A stretch of 21,444 bases of DNA from an uncultured Candidatus Saccharibacteria bacterium (GCA_946185175.1 CAMHIH010000004.1:1-21444), one strand, 5' to 3'; shown: positions 1-7,357, counted from the first letter of the stretch. Notes: a model not told the origin generated them from the sequence alone. Numbers and translations: made by a program.

Positions 1-608
1 CCAATGTAATAGACCTGGCGGTCTAATACCATTAAGAAGATGAAATCGGTCGCTGAGTCGTAGTGTTCAATTTCTTTCCAGCCAGAATCAGTGCGCGAAA
101 TGAATGTGTCATTGCCGTGAATCATGTCGTCCTCGAATCGGATGACGTACTCGAAATCTTCATTCGAAGTATAGGGCACGTTTGGTGTAATGCGGATGGT
201 CTCTTTGCCGACCTCGTAGTCTAGGCCAAGGTCGGCTAAAAACTTTTCAAGGTCAAGTATCGGACCGCCATTGCTGTCCGCGAAATAATAGTCAAGCGTA
301 CCAGCCTTAACCATATTCTGGTAGGCGCTCTCCTTGTGCTGGATGGTCGTCTGTTCAACGTCGGGAGCGTGATAAATCTCTGGTTCGCATGATTCGTCCA
401 GGGCGGATTCATCCTCGGTCGCTGGTCCGCCACCGAAATCTTCGTTATTTCGAGCAATCGATTGGCAATCGCCGTGCCAAGGCTCTTTAGGGGTAAGCTC
501 AATCTCTGTCTCTGCTGCTGAACTTGCGTTCTTGTGGGAATTGCTGCATGCGATAAAGACACACACAAAGCTTGCGATAATCGCAATAAGGATAAATGGT
601 TTTTTCAC
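1..608 (-). CDS. Putative lipoprotein of unknown function (C-terminus beyond window)
   Basis: Open from a GTG at 608 to the left edge, giving 202 residues without a stop. The start is set by GGAGG eight bases upstream and by a TGA directly before the GTG in the same frame. The N-terminus is a lipoprotein signal: KK, a hydrophobic run to residue 20, then a lipobox FIAC with the acceptor cysteine at residue 21. The predicted mature protein is anchored on the outer face of the cytoplasmic membrane. After the cysteine comes a Ser/Ala/Glu-rich linker (about 22-45), then an acidic, aromatic-containing region with two further cysteines (48 and 75). I recognise no domain. It is transcribed alone from a strong promoter at 697-725. 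The lipoprotein call is from sequence; the function is unknown. Confidence 0.8.
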   Translation of the reverse strand, partial: MKKPFILIAIIASFVCVFIACSNSHKNASSAAETEIELTPKEPWHGDCQSIARNNEDFGGGPATEDESALDESCEPEIYHAPDVEQTTIQHKESAYQNMVKAGTLDYYFADSNGGPILDLEKFLADLGLDYEVGKETIRITPNVPYTSNEDFEYVIRFEDDMIHGNDTFISRTDSGWKEIEHYDSATDFIFLMVLDRQVYYI

Positions 609-696
609 TCACATCACCTCCATACACGAGCGCAAAATTCATCGAAATTAGGGATCAATTATCAATGAACTTTGCAAAACCAATTGCAACAACCTG

Positions 697-725
697 ATTA
701 TACCACATATGGTTAAAGAAGTCAA
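697..725 (-). promoter_or_regulatory. Promoter of the lipoprotein gene
   Basis: Read on the minus strand: TTGACT (725-720), a 17-base spacer, and TATAAT (702-697) preceded by TGTGG, so it also has an extended -10. It lies about 90 bases before the GTG start. The -35 box is only three bases from the terminator of the upstream alarmone synthetase gene. Confidence 0.8.
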
Positions 726-727
726 TA

Positions 728-755
728 AAAAGCCGCCCGGTTAGGGGCGGCGTTT
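728..755 (-). terminator. Intrinsic terminator of the alarmone synthetase gene
   Basis: Stem GCCGCCC/GGGCGGC (732-738 with 745-751) with a 6-base loop, flanked by A and T runs. On the minus strand the stem is followed by CTTTTTATT, a good U-tract. It sits just after the stop codon at 765. Confidence 0.85.
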
Positions 756-764
756 TGAGTATGA

Positions 765-1373
765 CTAATACGCGCTATCGTCTCTCAGGCGGATTGCATT
801 TTCGTCGAACTCCTCCAGAATCTGGGCGATTTTTGCAAACATTGCCGGTGCGTCCTTGCTGGGCGCATCGTTTTTGTATTTGCAGTCGTGCTCAACGCTT
901 GCCCACAAATCCATTGCCTTGGTGCGAATCTGTATCTCGACTGGCGCCGACTTTGTAGTCTCGCAGAAGTAGACGTGAACCGAAATAATCAGATGCAGGC
1001 TACGATAACCATTGTCTTTCGGATTTTCGATATAATCACGTTCCTCGAGTATCTCGATCGACGGTTGGCGCACGAGAGCGTCGCGCACTTTGTATACATC
1101 GTCTTTGTAGAGCGTGATGATGCGAATACCGGCGATGTCGTGCATGGCGCGAATATCCTTCAGGCGCCCCGGCAGACCGCGGTCAGCACATTTATTCATG
1201 GCAGACTCGTAGGTCTTGATGCGGTGCTGAATGCCGGCGTATGGGTTGCGGCTAGTGGTAGCAATCTCTGCCTCCTGTCGCAAGTTCTCGATGCGCGCTA
1301 GTACGATTCGCATCCCGCACTCGCAGAGAGCGGCATATTTGTCATATTCATCTTTTGTAAGTTTTTCTTCCAT
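765..1373 (-). CDS. Small alarmone synthetase, RelQ/YjbM-like (RelA/SpoT synthetase domain only)
   Basis: A 202-residue protein with a RelA/SpoT synthetase fold, which transfers pyrophosphate from ATP to GTP or GDP to make (p)ppGpp. Visible motifs: HRIK with a following Ser (50-57), HDIAGIRI (78-85), the G-loop NPKDNGYRSLHL (117-128) and EIQIRT (146-151), followed by a WASVEHDCKYK segment typical of the family. There is no HD hydrolase domain and no TGS/ACT regulatory region, so it belongs to the short, single-domain synthetases. I chose ATG 1373 over the upstream ATG 1400 because AAGGAGGGG lies 5-6 bases before it. The gene has its own promoter (1425-1453) and terminator (728-755). Family assignment is firm; the RelQ-type subgroup is inferred from length. 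Confidence 0.9.
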   Translation of the reverse strand: MEEKLTKDEYDKYAALCECGMRIVLARIENLRQEAEIATTSRNPYAGIQHRIKTYESAMNKCADRGLPGRLKDIRAMHDIAGIRIITLYKDDVYKVRDALVRQPSIEILEERDYIENPKDNGYRSLHLIISVHVYFCETTKSAPVEIQIRTKAMDLWASVEHDCKYKNDAPSKDAPAMFAKIAQILEEFDENAIRLRDDSAY

Positions 1374-1424
1374 CTTACCCCTCCTTCTGATGGGTGTCAT
1401 ACTTTGGATTAAACCAACCTTACT

Positions 1425-1453
1425 ATTATATCATACTTTTAGCATAAGGTCAA
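1425..1453 (-). promoter_or_regulatory. Promoter of the alarmone synthetase gene
   Basis: On the minus strand: TTGACC (1453-1448), 17-base spacer, TATAAT (1430-1425). It lies about 50 bases before the ATG at 1373 in the region divergent from radA. Confidence 0.8.
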
Positions 1454-1515
1454 TACAGCATCGGATATATTATGCTTATGCTTGGGGTGAACTTCCTGCG
1501 TGATAAACTAGAAAT

Positions 1516-2874
1516 ATGATAAAAGCAAAGTCGAGGTATGTCTGTCAAAATTGTGGTGCCAGTTTCGTAAAATGGGCTGGACGTTGCGAGAATTGCGGCG
1601 AGTGGAACACGCTGCTAGAGCAGGCGCCTAGCGTTGAAACAGAGTCAAAAACTGCCTTATCGCGTGGTGCGGTTTCGGGCAAAAAACTGGAAGCGGTCTC
1701 AATTAATACCATTGAGCCGTCCGACGCCGGCAGCCGTCTCTCGACTGACTTTGCGGATCTTGATGCCGTTTTGGGCGGTGGCTTATTGCTGGGCTCGGTA
1801 AATTTATTAGCCGGTCAGCCGGGCATTGGTAAATCAACGCTCTTGATGCAGATTTGTGCTGCAGTCGCCGAAGGTCATCAGGTCCTATATGTCTCGGGTG
1901 AGGAATCGGCAGGGCAGGTTAAACTCCGCGCGATTCGCCTGGGGGCATCGTCCGATAAACTGCACTTTGCGAGCTCAACTTCTGGCAATGACATAGCTAA
2001 AACGATTGAGGGCGGAGAGTATGACCTTGTCATCGTCGATTCAATTCAGACATTATCAATGGCCGAAATAAGTTCGGCGCCCGGCACGGTGAGTCAAGTT
2101 AGTAACTGCGGCAATTTAATAATTCGTGCCGCCAAGGCCAGCAACACGGCCGCCGTAATCGTTGGACATGTTACTAAGGATGGCACTCTAGCTGGCCCGA
2201 AAGTGCTTGAGCACCTCGTAGATGTCGTGCTGAACTTTGAGGGCGATCGTTATGGCGGTTTCAAGACCGTTCGCGCCGTCAAAAATCGCTTTGGTTCAAC
2301 TAATGAAGTGGCGATTTTTGAGATGGCTAACAAAGGTTTAATTGAAGTAAAAAACCCGTCGGAGGCTTTATTGTCCGAGCGTCAAAATACGGACGGCAGT
2401 ATTATCATGGCGACAATTGAGGGGACGCGCCCATTACTGGTCGAAATTCAAGCCCTAGTCAATACAACAAACTTTGGCTATCCAAAACGCACGGCGTCCG
2501 GATTTGATATTAATCGTCTGAACTTGTTGATTGCCGTACTCGAAAAGCGCACCAAGCTCAAACTACAAGATAAGGATATTTTTATTAACGTGGTTGGCGG
2601 TATGCGACTAAATGACTCTGCGGCCGACTTAGCGGTCTGTATGGCGATTGCTAGCGCCGCCGCTTCGCGCAAGCTTGACGAGAAAGTTATCGTGTTTGGC
2701 GAAGTCGGTTTAGGTGGCGAAATTCGGAGCGTCACGGCGCCAGATCGCCGCATTGCGGAGGCTAAAAAGCTCGGTTTTAAGCATGCTATTGCGCCGGCTA
2801 CTATCAAAGATAAATTTGTTTTGCCGGTCAAAGACCTACGTTCGGCGCTTGTAAAGTATATGAACAATAAGTAA
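1516..2874 (+). CDS. radA: DNA repair protein RadA
   Basis: A 452-residue RadA/Sms, the usual length. It has an N-terminal zinc finger (C10, C13, C24, C27), a RecA-like ATPase core with Walker A GQPGIGKST (about 100-108), the RadA-specific KNRFG motif (256-260), and a C-terminal Lon-like domain with GEVGLGGEIRSV. RadA is a DnaB-like helicase that drives branch migration of recombination intermediates and, in transformable bacteria, helps integrate incoming single-stranded DNA; dprA lies further along in this window. No convincing Shine-Dalgarno precedes ATG 1516. A TGATAAACT, possibly a weak extended -10, ends six bases before it, so a leaderless start is possible. No terminator follows before the rpsO promoter. 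Confidence 0.97.
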   Translation: MIKAKSRYVCQNCGASFVKWAGRCENCGEWNTLLEQAPSVETESKTALSRGAVSGKKLEAVSINTIEPSDAGSRLSTDFADLDAVLGGGLLLGSVNLLAGQPGIGKSTLLMQICAAVAEGHQVLYVSGEESAGQVKLRAIRLGASSDKLHFASSTSGNDIAKTIEGGEYDLVIVDSIQTLSMAEISSAPGTVSQVSNCGNLIIRAAKASNTAAVIVGHVTKDGTLAGPKVLEHLVDVVLNFEGDRYGGFKTVRAVKNRFGSTNEVAIFEMANKGLIEVKNPSEALLSERQNTDGSIIMATIEGTRPLLVEIQALVNTTNFGYPKRTASGFDINRLNLLIAVLEKRTKLKLQDKDIFINVVGGMRLNDSAADLAVCMAIASAAASRKLDEKVIVFGEVGLGGEIRSVTAPDRRIAEAKKLGFKHAIAPATIKDKFVLPVKDLRSALVKYMNNK

Positions 2875-2880
2875 TCTTGC

Positions 2881-2909
2881 TTGCAAGATGGCCTAATCTG
2901 TGGTAAAAT
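2881..2909 (+). promoter_or_regulatory. Promoter of rpsO, predicting a near-leaderless mRNA
   Basis: TTGCAA (2881-2886), 17-base spacer, TAAAAT (2904-2909) preceded by TGTGG. The ATG is only nine bases after the -10 box and no Shine-Dalgarno fits between them, so the transcript would start at or just before the start codon. Confidence 0.65.
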
Positions 2910-2918
2910 GACTGCAAT

Positions 2919-3185
2919 ATGATTACTAAAGATAACAAAGCCGAAGCGATCAAGAAGCTTGCTCGCAGCAAGAATGATGTTGGCTCTCCTGAAGTTCAGG
3001 TTTCCATTTTGACCGAACGCATCAAGGAAGTTACTGAGCATGTCAAGCAGAACGAGCACGATTACATGGCAAAGCGCGGCCTCATTCAAATGGTCGGCCA
3101 ACGCAAAAAGTTGCTGAAGTATCTCGAAAAGACTGATTTCGAAAGTTACAAAGCAACCGTCGCTAAACTTGGTCTTCGTAAATAG
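2919..3185 (+). CDS. rpsO: 30S ribosomal protein S15
   Basis: An 88-residue S15, the full bacterial length, with the conserved segments DVGSPEVQVSILTERI and KRGLIQMVGQRKKLLKYL that contact 16S rRNA in the central domain of the small subunit. It begins at ATG 2919 directly after a -10 box and ends in a clear terminator at 3193-3221. In many bacteria pnp follows rpsO directly on the same strand. Here an opposite-strand gene separates them and pnp has its own promoter. Identification is firm. Confidence 0.97.
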   Translation: MITKDNKAEAIKKLARSKNDVGSPEVQVSILTERIKEVTEHVKQNEHDYMAKRGLIQMVGQRKKLLKYLEKTDFESYKATVAKLGLRK

Positions 3186-3192
3186 TTACAAC

Positions 3193-3221
3193 AAAAAGCA
3201 CCCGCAAGGGTGTCTTTTTTA
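3193..3221 (+). terminator. Intrinsic terminator of rpsO
   Basis: CACCC/GGGTG stem (3199-3203 with 3208-3212), GCAA tetraloop, preceded by an A run and followed by TCTTTTTT. Confidence 0.85.
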
Positions 3222-3235
3222 TGCAAGGATGAGCT

Positions 3236-3270
3236 AATAAAAAACGCCCAGTCGCACGAAGCGGCTGGGC
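3236..3270 (-). terminator. Intrinsic terminator of the 3289-4059 gene
   Basis: On the minus strand a 10-bp stem (3246-3255 with 3261-3270, one G-T pair) is followed by GTTTTTTATT. It converges with the rpsO terminator about 15 bases away. Confidence 0.85.
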
Positions 3271-3288
3271 TGGTCTCAAAGGTCTCGG

Positions 3289-4059
3289 TTACTCAGTGTC
3301 GGATATTGCGTCAGCGATAGCGTCATTATCGAAATAACGCAGGCCCTTTGCGGCGTAGCTCTCCTGAATCTTATCCACCGCATACTTATCAAGTTTTTCT
3401 GCGAAGTCCATAGAGAGCTCGTCAAGCAGGCGAGCGCAACGCATCAGCTGCGGATTGATGTCGCTGATGATCAGACGCATCGGCTCGGCGAAAAGCCAGA
3501 CGGCGTGGTCGAGAGTACGCACTACGCGTTCGTCGGCCGTAACACCCTTCAGCGGCCTATGAAGGTCACCGGCAACACAGAACGTCATGTCTGTGCTTCT
3601 AGTGCCATTCCACTCGGTATCGCGGTTGGTCACCATGAGAAGCGCCACGCTGTTCAGGTCCTTCTTTTCCTGAGAAGTCAGTTCGCCAAAGATGCGCTTG
3701 CCGTAATGAGAGCTGCTTTCAACCCCACAGCGGCGGATCGGCATCCAGTAGTGGTCAATCACATAGTTTGCACTCATGAAATTGTTCTTTCCAGCTACGA
3801 AAGAACCCTCCATGATCAACTTGCGAGACCAACTGACTTCGGTTTTCAGGCTTTTCGGTATCTGAACCTCTTCGTTCGTCACCTCGAAGTGACGGAACGG
3901 GTAGATGAGCAGGTGAATCCCGTCATCCATCTCCTTCGGACGCATCATCGCCAAGTGATCACCGCACACCTCGTCCCAGATGTCGCGCACCTCGGCTTCG
4001 TTGTAGTCGTCCTTGCTGACAACGATTTCGGCCCTTGAGACCTTTTTAATAACTGCCAT
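3289..4059 (-). CDS. Hypothetical protein, 256 residues, between rpsO and pnp
   Basis: Start chosen at ATG 4059, eight bases after an AAGGGG box; the ATG at 4080 has no ribosome-binding site. I do not recognise the family. The protein has no signal peptide and no long hydrophobic segment, so it is probably cytosolic. It is mixed alpha/beta in character, with many charged residues, scattered His and Trp, and an acidic C-terminal end (FDNDAIADAISDTE). It has its own consensus promoter (4117-4145) and terminator (3236-3270), so it is an independent transcription unit. By eye it is more G+C-rich than rpsO and pnp beside it, which may mean weaker codon selection or later arrival. That it is a real gene is well supported; no function can be given. 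Confidence 0.85.
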   Translation of the reverse strand: MAVIKKVSRAEIVVSKDDYNEAEVRDIWDEVCGDHLAMMRPKEMDDGIHLLIYPFRHFEVTNEEVQIPKSLKTEVSWSRKLIMEGSFVAGKNNFMSANYVIDHYWMPIRRCGVESSSHYGKRIFGELTSQEKKDLNSVALLMVTNRDTEWNGTRSTDMTFCVAGDLHRPLKGVTADERVVRTLDHAVWLFAEPMRLIISDINPQLMRCARLLDELSMDFAEKLDKYAVDKIQESYAAKGLRYFDNDAIADAISDTE

Positions 4060-4116
4060 TAGCACCACCCCTTTCAACATGGCAAAACTAGCTGATGGGA
4101 TATCAGCTTGGTTGAT

Positions 4117-4145
4117 ATTTTACCACAAACATCGGAAAAAGTCAA
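4117..4145 (-). promoter_or_regulatory. Promoter of the 3289-4059 gene
   Basis: On the minus strand: TTGACT (4145-4140), 17-base spacer, TAAAAT (4122-4117) preceded by TGTGG. It resembles the lipoprotein promoter at 697-725 in both boxes, the spacer length and the T-rich run before the -35. Confidence 0.8.
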
Positions 4146-4156
4146 TAAAACGTAAA

Positions 4157-4167
4157 TGTGGTATAAT
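4157..4167 (+). promoter_or_regulatory. Promoter of pnp (extended -10)
   Basis: TGTGGTATAAT (4157-4167), a perfect -10 with an extended element. The -35 region at the right spacing is poor (AAGTCA, 4139-4144) and overlaps the -35 of the opposite-strand promoter at 4140-4145. RNA polymerase binding in one direction would be expected to interfere with the other. Confidence 0.7.
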
Positions 4168-4273
4168 TAAAACCGAAAGTAACTATCGGGAAAAATGATA
4201 GATATTTTGTGGTGATTTTTTAAGAAAAGCTCGCCTCCGAATACTTATTATTTTTCTCGAGGAAAGGAATAAA
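4168..4273 (+). other. Leader of pnp, about 100 nt
   Basis: Predicted transcription start is near 4174, leaving an untranslated leader of about 100 bases. It ends in GAGGAAAGGAAT, which supplies the Shine-Dalgarno. Two short, mutually exclusive pairings can be drawn (CCGA 4173-4176 with TCGG 4186-4189; CTATC 4183-4187 with GATAG 4197-4201), and CCTC at 4234-4237 could pair with GAGG at 4259-4262. All are weak. pnp mRNA leaders are sites of autoregulation in enterobacteria, but nothing here proves that. Confidence 0.4.
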
Positions 4274-6460
4274 TTGGATATTATCAACCCAAGTGGAAAG
4301 AAAACTTTCAAGGTTGAAACCGATTTTTGCGGCCGCAAGCTCGGTCTCGAAGTAAACCGCGTTGGTTTTCGTACCACATCATCTGTGCTTGTCACTTATG
4401 GCGACACTGTCGTGCTTGGCTCAGTTGTAGTCGGCACCAAGCCAGTCGTACAGGATTTCTTCCCATTGTCGATTGACTACGAAGAAAAATATTACGCAGC
4501 TGGCAAAATTAGCAGTAGCAAATTTATTAAACGCGAAGGCAAACCTTCCGACAATGCCGTCTTGGTTGGTCGTTTAATTGACCGCCCAATTCGCCCGTTA
4601 TTCCCGAAAGGTTATCGTCAAGAAGTTCAGGTCGTCACGACTGTTCTATCAATGGATCCAAGCTTCCGCCCAGACGTCGTTGCGATGATTGCTGCTTCCA
4701 GCGCTTTAATGCTAGCTGGCGTACCATTTGATGGCCCAATTGCTGGTCTTCGCATCGGTCGCGTCAATGGCGAATACAAAGCTTTCTTAACCCCAGAAGA
4801 ACGCGAAGCCTCCGATCTCGATCTCGTGGTTGCTGGTAAAGATTCCGGCATTACGATGGTTGAAGCTGGTGCGAACGAAGTTCCAGAAGATGTTATCATT
4901 GGTGGTCTCGAATGGGGTCTCAAGATGATCCAGCCTGCCATTAAACTCCAAAACGAACTACGCGAAAAAGTTGGCGTGGTCGAACAAGAATATACACTTG
5001 TTTTGCCAGATGAAGCGATTCAGCAAAAAGTTGATGCTTGGATGGTCGGCAAACTTGGCGACAATCTTCGTACGCCAAATACCGTCGAGCGCAACAACTT
5101 GATTGATGAAATCAAGTGGCAAATGCATGATGAATTCTCGCAGGAAGTTACTGATGAGGAAGCGGGCATTACCGACAAGATGTCCGACGAACAAAAGATG
5201 ACCGCTCGTACGAAATATTACGATGAACATTTCCGTTCCGACTATAGCGAAGCATTCGAGCTCGCTGTTAAAAAGGACGTTCGCAAGCATATTATCGAAG
5301 ATGGCATTCGCCCAGACGGTCGCAAGCTTGACGAGGTTCGCCCGCTCAGCTCGCAGGTTGGCATTTTGCCACGCTGCCATGGTTCCAGTCTCTTTACGCG
5401 CGGCGTTACTCAAGCCATGAATATTGTGACTTTGGCGCCACTTAGCTATGGCCAGCTCGTTGATACGATGGAGGTTACCGATGGCGTCCGCCGTTACATG
5501 CATCACTACAACGCGCCAAGCTATACAGTTGGCGAAGTTGGTCGCATTGGTAGCCCAGGACGTCGCGAAATTGGTCACGGTTATCTTGCTGAGCGCGCCC
5601 TGATGCCAGTCTTGCCAAGCGAGGAAGATTTCCCATATGCCATCCGTAGTGTGACTGAGATTATGTCTCAGAACGGCTCCACTTCAATGGCTGCAACCTG
5701 TAGCTCTTGTCTCGCCCTTATGGATGCTGGCGTGCCTTTGAAGCGCCCAGTTGCTGGTGTTGCCATGGGTCTTATGATGGATGGCGACAAGCCATACGTT
5801 TTGACGGATCTTATGGATGCCGAGGACTTCGCTGGCGATATGGACTTCAAGGTTACTGGTACTACCGAAGGTATTACTGCTTTGCAGATGGATATGAAGG
5901 TTCACGGTCTTCCAGTTAGTGTTCTTTCTGAAGCTATCAAGAAAGCTCACGACGGGCGCATGTTTATCATGAAGCACATGCTTAGCGTACTCGAAGGCCC
6001 TCGCGACCATCTCAGCCCATATGCTCCACGCATCGAAAAACTCAAGATTAATCCGGATAAGATTGGTACGGTTATCGGTAAAGGTGGCGAAACGATTAAT
6101 AAAATCACATCTGAAACTGGTGCTGAAATCAATATCTCCGAAGATGGTCTTATTACGATTTCTGCTGTTAATACCGAAGCAATCGACAAAGCGCTCGAAT
6201 GGGTCAAGAGTCTCGTTGAGGAGCCAGAAGTTGGCAAAATCTACAAAGGTAAAGTCGTCTCCATTAAGGATTTCGGCGCATTTGTAAATATCTTGCCAGG
6301 CATTGATGGTATGCTTCATATTTCGCAAATCTCCGACAAGCGTCTCGATAAAGTCACGGATGTTCTCAATGTCGGCGATGAGGTGAAGGTTCGCCTTGAC
6401 GCAATCGATGATAAGGGTCGTCTCAGTCTCTCGATGAAGCGGGTAGAGCAGGACAAATAG
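4274..6460 (+). CDS. pnp: Polyribonucleotide nucleotidyltransferase (PNPase)
   Basis: A 728-residue PNPase, full length. It degrades RNA 3' to 5' by phosphorolysis, releasing nucleoside diphosphates, and usually works as a trimer. Order of domains: first RNase PH domain, an all-helical segment (about 240-330), second RNase PH domain with the catalytic-type motif GDMDFKVTG (around 520), KH domain with GKGGETIN (around 600), and an S1 RNA-binding domain (about 650-722, KGKVVSIKDFGAFVNI). The start codon is TTG 4274, five to six bases after AAAGGA; no better ATG exists near the conserved N-terminus. It is a single transcription unit with its own promoter and a terminator at 6473-6512. Confidence 0.97.
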   Translation: MDIINPSGKKTFKVETDFCGRKLGLEVNRVGFRTTSSVLVTYGDTVVLGSVVVGTKPVVQDFFPLSIDYEEKYYAAGKISSSKFIKREGKPSDNAVLVGRLIDRPIRPLFPKGYRQEVQVVTTVLSMDPSFRPDVVAMIAASSALMLAGVPFDGPIAGLRIGRVNGEYKAFLTPEEREASDLDLVVAGKDSGITMVEAGANEVPEDVIIGGLEWGLKMIQPAIKLQNELREKVGVVEQEYTLVLPDEAIQQKVDAWMVGKLGDNLRTPNTVERNNLIDEIKWQMHDEFSQEVTDEEAGITDKMSDEQKMTARTKYYDEHFRSDYSEAFELAVKKDVRKHIIEDGIRPDGRKLDEVRPLSSQVGILPRCHGSSLFTRGVTQAMNIVTLAPLSYGQLVDTMEVTDGVRRYMHHYNAPSYTVGEVGRIGSPGRREIGHGYLAERALMPVLPSEEDFPYAIRSVTEIMSQNGSTSMAATCSSCLALMDAGVPLKRPVAGVAMGLMMDGDKPYVLTDLMDAEDFAGDMDFKVTGTTEGITALQMDMKVHGLPVSVLSEAIKKAHDGRMFIMKHMLSVLEGPRDHLSPYAPRIEKLKINPDKIGTVIGKGGETINKITSETGAEINISEDGLITISAVNTEAIDKALEWVKSLVEEPEVGKIYKGKVVSIKDFGAFVNILPGIDGMLHISQISDKRLDKVTDVLNVGDEVKVRLDAIDDKGRLSLSMKRVEQDK

Positions 6461-6472
6461 TCTATCCCTGGT

Positions 6473-6512
6473 AAAAGCGCTCGTGTTTTGCTGTGACTCA
6501 CGGGCGCTTTTT
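6473..6512 (+). terminator. Intrinsic terminator of pnp
   Basis: Stem GCGCTCGTG/CACGGGCGC (6477-6485 with 6499-6507, one G-T pair), extended by AAAA/TTTT, 13-base loop, ending in a T run. The next -10 box begins five bases later. Confidence 0.85.
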
Positions 6513-6516
6513 GTTA

Positions 6517-6522
6517 TATAAT
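6517..6522 (+). promoter_or_regulatory. -10 box of the five-helix membrane protein gene
   Basis: A perfect TATAAT directly after the pnp terminator. No clear -35 is seen at 16-18 bases. It gives a leader of roughly 27 bases containing AAGGAG. Confidence 0.6.
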
Positions 6523-6555
6523 TTAGTTATATTAAACAATCTAAGGAGTGTAAAA

Positions 6556-7296
6556 ATGGCAACAGAACAAACTGCAGCTCATGCTGCGCATCTAGCCCAT
6601 AAGGCGGAATCGCATGCAGTAGTAGACTCAGTCAAAATGCCAAAAATCAAAATCGATAACCATAAAATAGCTGGCATTAATGCTTTCGCGACGGCATTTG
6701 CGAGCTTCTTTGGCTTTGCGACAATTATTGCCGCAATTTCAACTTTTACTAAAGGAAAATGGAGCTTCAATATTCCATTTTTGAGCAGTTTCCTCGGCTC
6801 GAATCTCGGTCAAACCAGTTCAATGCTCGTGGTTGCACTATTGTCGTTGGCCTGTGCCATTATCGGCTTATTGACCGTGCGTAAAATTACCGACGTCGAA
6901 GCAATGAAAAAAGCTTGGGGTTGCGTCGCTAAGGTCTTTGGCGTATTTGTTATCATTTTCTGTGTTGATATGGTAGCGGTATTGATCTACTCGCTATTAT
7001 CGCTCGGTCGCAGCAAGTTTGCGGTCAGCCAGGGCGAACTCTGGGGCAGTAGCTTTGTTGCGAACTTGATTCTTGCAATTGCATCAGCAGCAATGTTCTT
7101 TGTTAGTATGAAAATCGCTAAAGGCGAAACCAAGTATCTTAGTATTATGCGCTTTGTGGCAATCGGTATTGCTTCGGTCGCCACGCTCATGACGGTCGTT
7201 TCGTTGTTGGTGGGCTTTTATTCAAAGACGCCAACCTCTGAAGTCGAAGACGCGATTGATTCATTAAATGACTTATATAAGTATTGGTCGAAATAA
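6556..7296 (+). CDS. Integral membrane protein of unknown function, five predicted helices
   Basis: 246 residues from ATG 6556, which has AAGGAG nine bases upstream; upstream in-frame codons lie inside the pnp terminator and are not used. The N-terminal 35 residues are polar and rich in Ala and His (AAHAAHLAHKAESH). Predicted membrane helices lie at about 38-64, 88-108, 123-149, 166-187 and 198-222, with a short acidic C-terminal tail (TSEVEDAIDSLNDL). I recognise no family and see no enzymatic motif. It has its own promoter and terminator, so it is a single-gene unit. The topology is read by eye; role unknown. Confidence 0.85.
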   Translation: MATEQTAAHAAHLAHKAESHAVVDSVKMPKIKIDNHKIAGINAFATAFASFFGFATIIAAISTFTKGKWSFNIPFLSSFLGSNLGQTSSMLVVALLSLACAIIGLLTVRKITDVEAMKKAWGCVAKVFGVFVIIFCVDMVAVLIYSLLSLGRSKFAVSQGELWGSSFVANLILAIASAAMFFVSMKIAKGETKYLSIMRFVAIGIASVATLMTVVSLLVGFYSKTPTSEVEDAIDSLNDLYKYWSK

Positions 7297-7308
7297 TAAT
7301 TGAAAATC

Positions 7309-7341
7309 AGGGATAAGGCGCAAGCGTTATCCCTATTTTTT
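7309..7341 (+). terminator. Intrinsic terminator after the membrane protein gene
   Basis: AGGGATAA/TTATCCCT stem (7309-7316 with 7327-7334), a loop that itself contains GC-GCAA-GC, then ATTTTTTAT. Confidence 0.85.
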
Positions 7342-7342
7342 A

Positions 7343-7351
7343 TGCTATTAT
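7343..7351 (+). promoter_or_regulatory. Extended -10 of ftsK, predicting a leaderless mRNA
   Basis: TGCTATTAT (TGN plus TATTAT at 7346-7351) ends six bases before ATG 7358. There is no Shine-Dalgarno. The -35 region falls inside the preceding terminator and has no consensus. Confidence 0.55.
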
Positions 7352-7357
7352 ATAGGT

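Noticed and set aside
236..586. 116-codon minus-strand frame inside the lipoprotein gene
   Set aside because: The frame starting at GTG 608 has a Shine-Dalgarno, lipoprotein signal and promoter; the 236-586 frame is Arg/Thr-rich noise in another register.
888..1301. 137-codon plus-strand frame opposite the alarmone synthetase
   Set aside because: Complement of a well-conserved synthetase domain; no start signals.
2478..3101. 207-codon minus-strand frame over the end of radA and rpsO
   Set aside because: It spans two firmly identified genes in the other direction and shows no recognisable protein features.
3505..4038. 177-codon plus-strand frame opposite the 3289-4059 gene
   Set aside because: The minus-strand gene has a promoter, Shine-Dalgarno and terminator in the right order; the plus-strand frame has none.
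5684..6328. 214-codon open frame on the minus strand inside pnp
   Set aside because: It lies fully over the conserved PNPase coding sequence, has no family resemblance and no promoter or ribosome-binding site of its own. The same holds for 4958-5578 and 4627-4941.
6493..6555. Earlier in-frame ATG for the five-helix protein
   Set aside because: It lies inside the pnp terminator and before the -10 box at 6517-6522; ATG 6556 has AAGGAG at correct spacing.
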